This document shows positions 27,291 through 28,547 of a stretch of DNA of 28,547 nt, in pieces. A model generated the notes under the pieces. It did no database searches, was not told where the DNA came from, and saw only the letters and a program-made list of their open reading frames with translations. This stretch comes from Verrucomicrobiota bacterium (GTDB lineage Bacteria > Verrucomicrobiota > Verrucomicrobiia > Opitutales > Opitutaceae), in contig JAEYQF010000248.1 of the NCBI GenBank assembly GCA_023410155.1, positions 1 to 28,547 of the forward strand, given 5' to 3'. Numbering within the stretch: the stretch's first letter is position 1; each line of letters opens with the position of its first letter. The position numbers were made by a program, and so were the translations under genes.

Positions 27291-28514
27291 TCAGGCGGCT
27301 TTCGCCGCAAAAACGCCCCGCACGATCTCGACGGAGCGCGCCAGTTCGGCCGGCGTGACGTTGAGCGGCGGAAGCAGGCGCACGACATTGCCGCCGGCGC
27401 CGACGGCCAGCAGTCCCGCGTCGCGAAAGGCTGAGAGATACGATGCTGGATCGGCCGTGAGCTGGATGCCCACCAAATAGCCAACGCCGCGCACGCCGGT
27501 CGCGTGTTTCGGGAACTCCGCGGCAACTTTCTGCAGCGCCTCGATCCACGGACCGCTGTTCTTTCGCACTTGTTCGAGCAGGCCTTCGCGCTCGATGACG
27601 TCGAGCACCGCGAGGCCCGCCGCACATGCGAGCGGCGTGCCGCCAAACGTAGTGCCGTGGTTGCCGGGTTGGAACAGCTCTGCGTGGCGCTCGTGCACCC
27701 ACATCGCGCCGATGGGCATCCCGCCGCCGAGGCCTTTGGCCATGCCGATCGCGTCGGGGGTGATGCCCGCGTATTCGAACGCGTAAAATCTGCCCGTGCG
27801 CCCGATACCGCACTGCACCTCGTCGAGCATCAGGAGCAGGTTGTGCTTGTTGCACAGCTCGCGGATGCCGCGGAGGAATTCCGGTGTGGCGGGATTGATG
27901 CCGCTTTCGCCCTGGATCGTTTCGAAGAAAATCGCGGCCGTCTGGTCATCGATCTGCGATGCGAACGACTCGAGATCGTTCAGCTCGCCGAACGCGAAAC
28001 CCGGCACGAGCGGGCGAAATCCTTTTTGGATTTTCTCCTGAGGCGTCGCGCTCATGCCGCCGTAGGTGCGGCCGTGAAACGCGTTCTTCGCGCAGATGAT
28101 CTTGTAGCACTTCCCTTCCTCGCCGCTCTTTCTCAGGCCGTGCAGCCGCGCGAGTTTGATCAGCGCTTCGTTGGCTTCGGCGCCGCTGTTGCAGAAGAAG
28201 ACGCGACCGGGTCCCGCATAGCCGACGAGCCGGCGCGCGAGTTCGCCCTGATTCGGATGGCGGAAAAGATTGCTCGTGTGGATCAGCTCGGCGACCTGAC
28301 GCTGCATCGCCGCGACCCAGTGCGGGTGGCAGTGTCCGAGCGCGCTGACCGCGATGCCCGACGTGAAGTCGAGATAGTCGCGGCCGGCATCATCCCACAC
28401 CTGCACACCGCGACCGCGGACGAGCGTGAGGGCGGGACGCGCGTAGTTCTTGAGAACGTGCGCGTCGTAGAGCTCGGCCGTGCTGGTGCGAACGATGGAG
28501 GGAGCGGCAGACAT
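27291..28514 (-). CDS. argD: Acetylornithine aminotransferase
   Basis: ArgD is a PLP enzyme that transfers an amino group from glutamate to N-acetylglutamate semialdehyde, giving acetylornithine. The 407-residue protein is a class III aminotransferase of normal length. Motifs seen are NSGAEANE (109-116), the pyridine-ring Asp in MLDEVQCGIGRTG (229-241) and the PLP Lys K260 in MAKGLGGGMPIG. HGTTFGGTPLACAAGLAV follows in its proper place. The match is to the ArgD/ornithine-type branch; a dual succinyldiaminopimelate role, as in E. coli, is possible. It is the first arg gene in the minus-strand set, with argF following. Confidence 0.94.
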   Translation of the reverse strand: MSAAPSIVRTSTAELYDAHVLKNYARPALTLVRGRGVQVWDDAGRDYLDFTSGIAVSALGHCHPHWVAAMQRQVAELIHTSNLFRHPNQGELARRLVGYAGPGRVFFCNSGAEANEALIKLARLHGLRKSGEEGKCYKIICAKNAFHGRTYGGMSATPQEKIQKGFRPLVPGFAFGELNDLESFASQIDDQTAAIFFETIQGESGINPATPEFLRGIRELCNKHNLLLMLDEVQCGIGRTGRFYAFEYAGITPDAIGMAKGLGGGMPIGAMWVHERHAELFQPGNHGTTFGGTPLACAAGLAVLDVIEREGLLEQVRKNSGPWIEALQKVAAEFPKHATGVRGVGYLVGIQLTADPASYLSAFRDAGLLAVGAGGNVVRLLPPLNVTPAELARSVEIVRGVFAAKAA

Positions 28515-28526
28515 TTTGGATTCGTG

Positions 28527-28532
28527 GTTATA
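28527..28532 (-). promoter_or_regulatory. Possible -10 box of the argD promoter
   Basis: On the minus strand TATAAC (5 of 6 matches to TATAAT) lies 12 bases before the argD ATG. A matching -35 box would fall beyond the window edge, so it cannot be tested here. If real, the argD leader is very short, in keeping with the lack of a Shine-Dalgarno sequence. Confidence 0.3.
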
Positions 28533-28547
28533 GATTTTGGTTTGAGC

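Overview
The window is high-GC, densely coded chromosomal DNA from a Gram-negative bacterium. The best guess is Verrucomicrobiota, class Opitutia (Opitutaceae-like). The reasons are a PEP-CTERM protein built of autotransporter-associated beta-strand repeats, a b558-type succinate dehydrogenase, outer-membrane lipid transport (Mla) genes, a GxxExxY gene bordered by decamer repeats, and almost no Shine-Dalgarno sequences. The lineage is inferred from gene content, not from a marker-gene comparison.

Layout. 1-1129: start of sdhA and all of sdhC (minus). 1130-1554: gene-free. 1555-3640: a PaaK/CapK-like adenylating enzyme and a Nudix hydrolase, separated by a tandem repeat array (site A). 3649-5325: a strong terminator, a LysM/coiled-coil membrane protein and an SDR oxidoreductase. 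5536-5612: tRNA-Pro(UGG). 5890-7449: PEP-CTERM beta-repeat protein. 7678-9362: a TPR-like membrane protein and a divergent DUF899 thiol protein. 9604-13823: carB and purU (minus). 13951-14038: repeat array site B. 14110-16596: a PilC/GspF-type membrane protein followed by a degenerate NtrC-like response regulator. 16779-16852: tRNA-Gly(UCC). 16924-18957: LarA-like protein and rsmE. 19024-19599: rsmD (minus). 19664-20644: MBL-fold hydrolase. 20748-24309: mlaE-mlaF-mlaD-mlaC-mlaA operon. 24371-24553: repeat array site C with a hairpin. 24588-28514: arginine genes argD-argF-argG (minus), with a small inverted-repeat-bounded element between argF and argG.

How the genes work together. CarB makes carbamoyl phosphate, which ArgF joins to ornithine; ArgD supplies the ornithine precursor and ArgG takes citrulline on to argininosuccinate. 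The five mla genes encode a nearly complete phospholipid shuttle from inner-membrane transporter (E, F, D) through the periplasmic carrier (C) to the outer-membrane protein (A), without MlaB. SdhC and SdhA belong to respiratory complex II. RsmD and RsmE modify 16S rRNA.

The two least ordinary items are both repeat-based. One is a family of 22-bp tandem arrays, built from two alternating 11-bp half-units that each centre on an 8-bp palindrome, found at three intergenic sites. The other is a 428-bp element carrying a frameshifted GxxExxY (PD-(D/E)XK-like) gene, whose 33-bp inverted ends are each made of three 10-bp repeats and contain the gene's start and restored stop codons.
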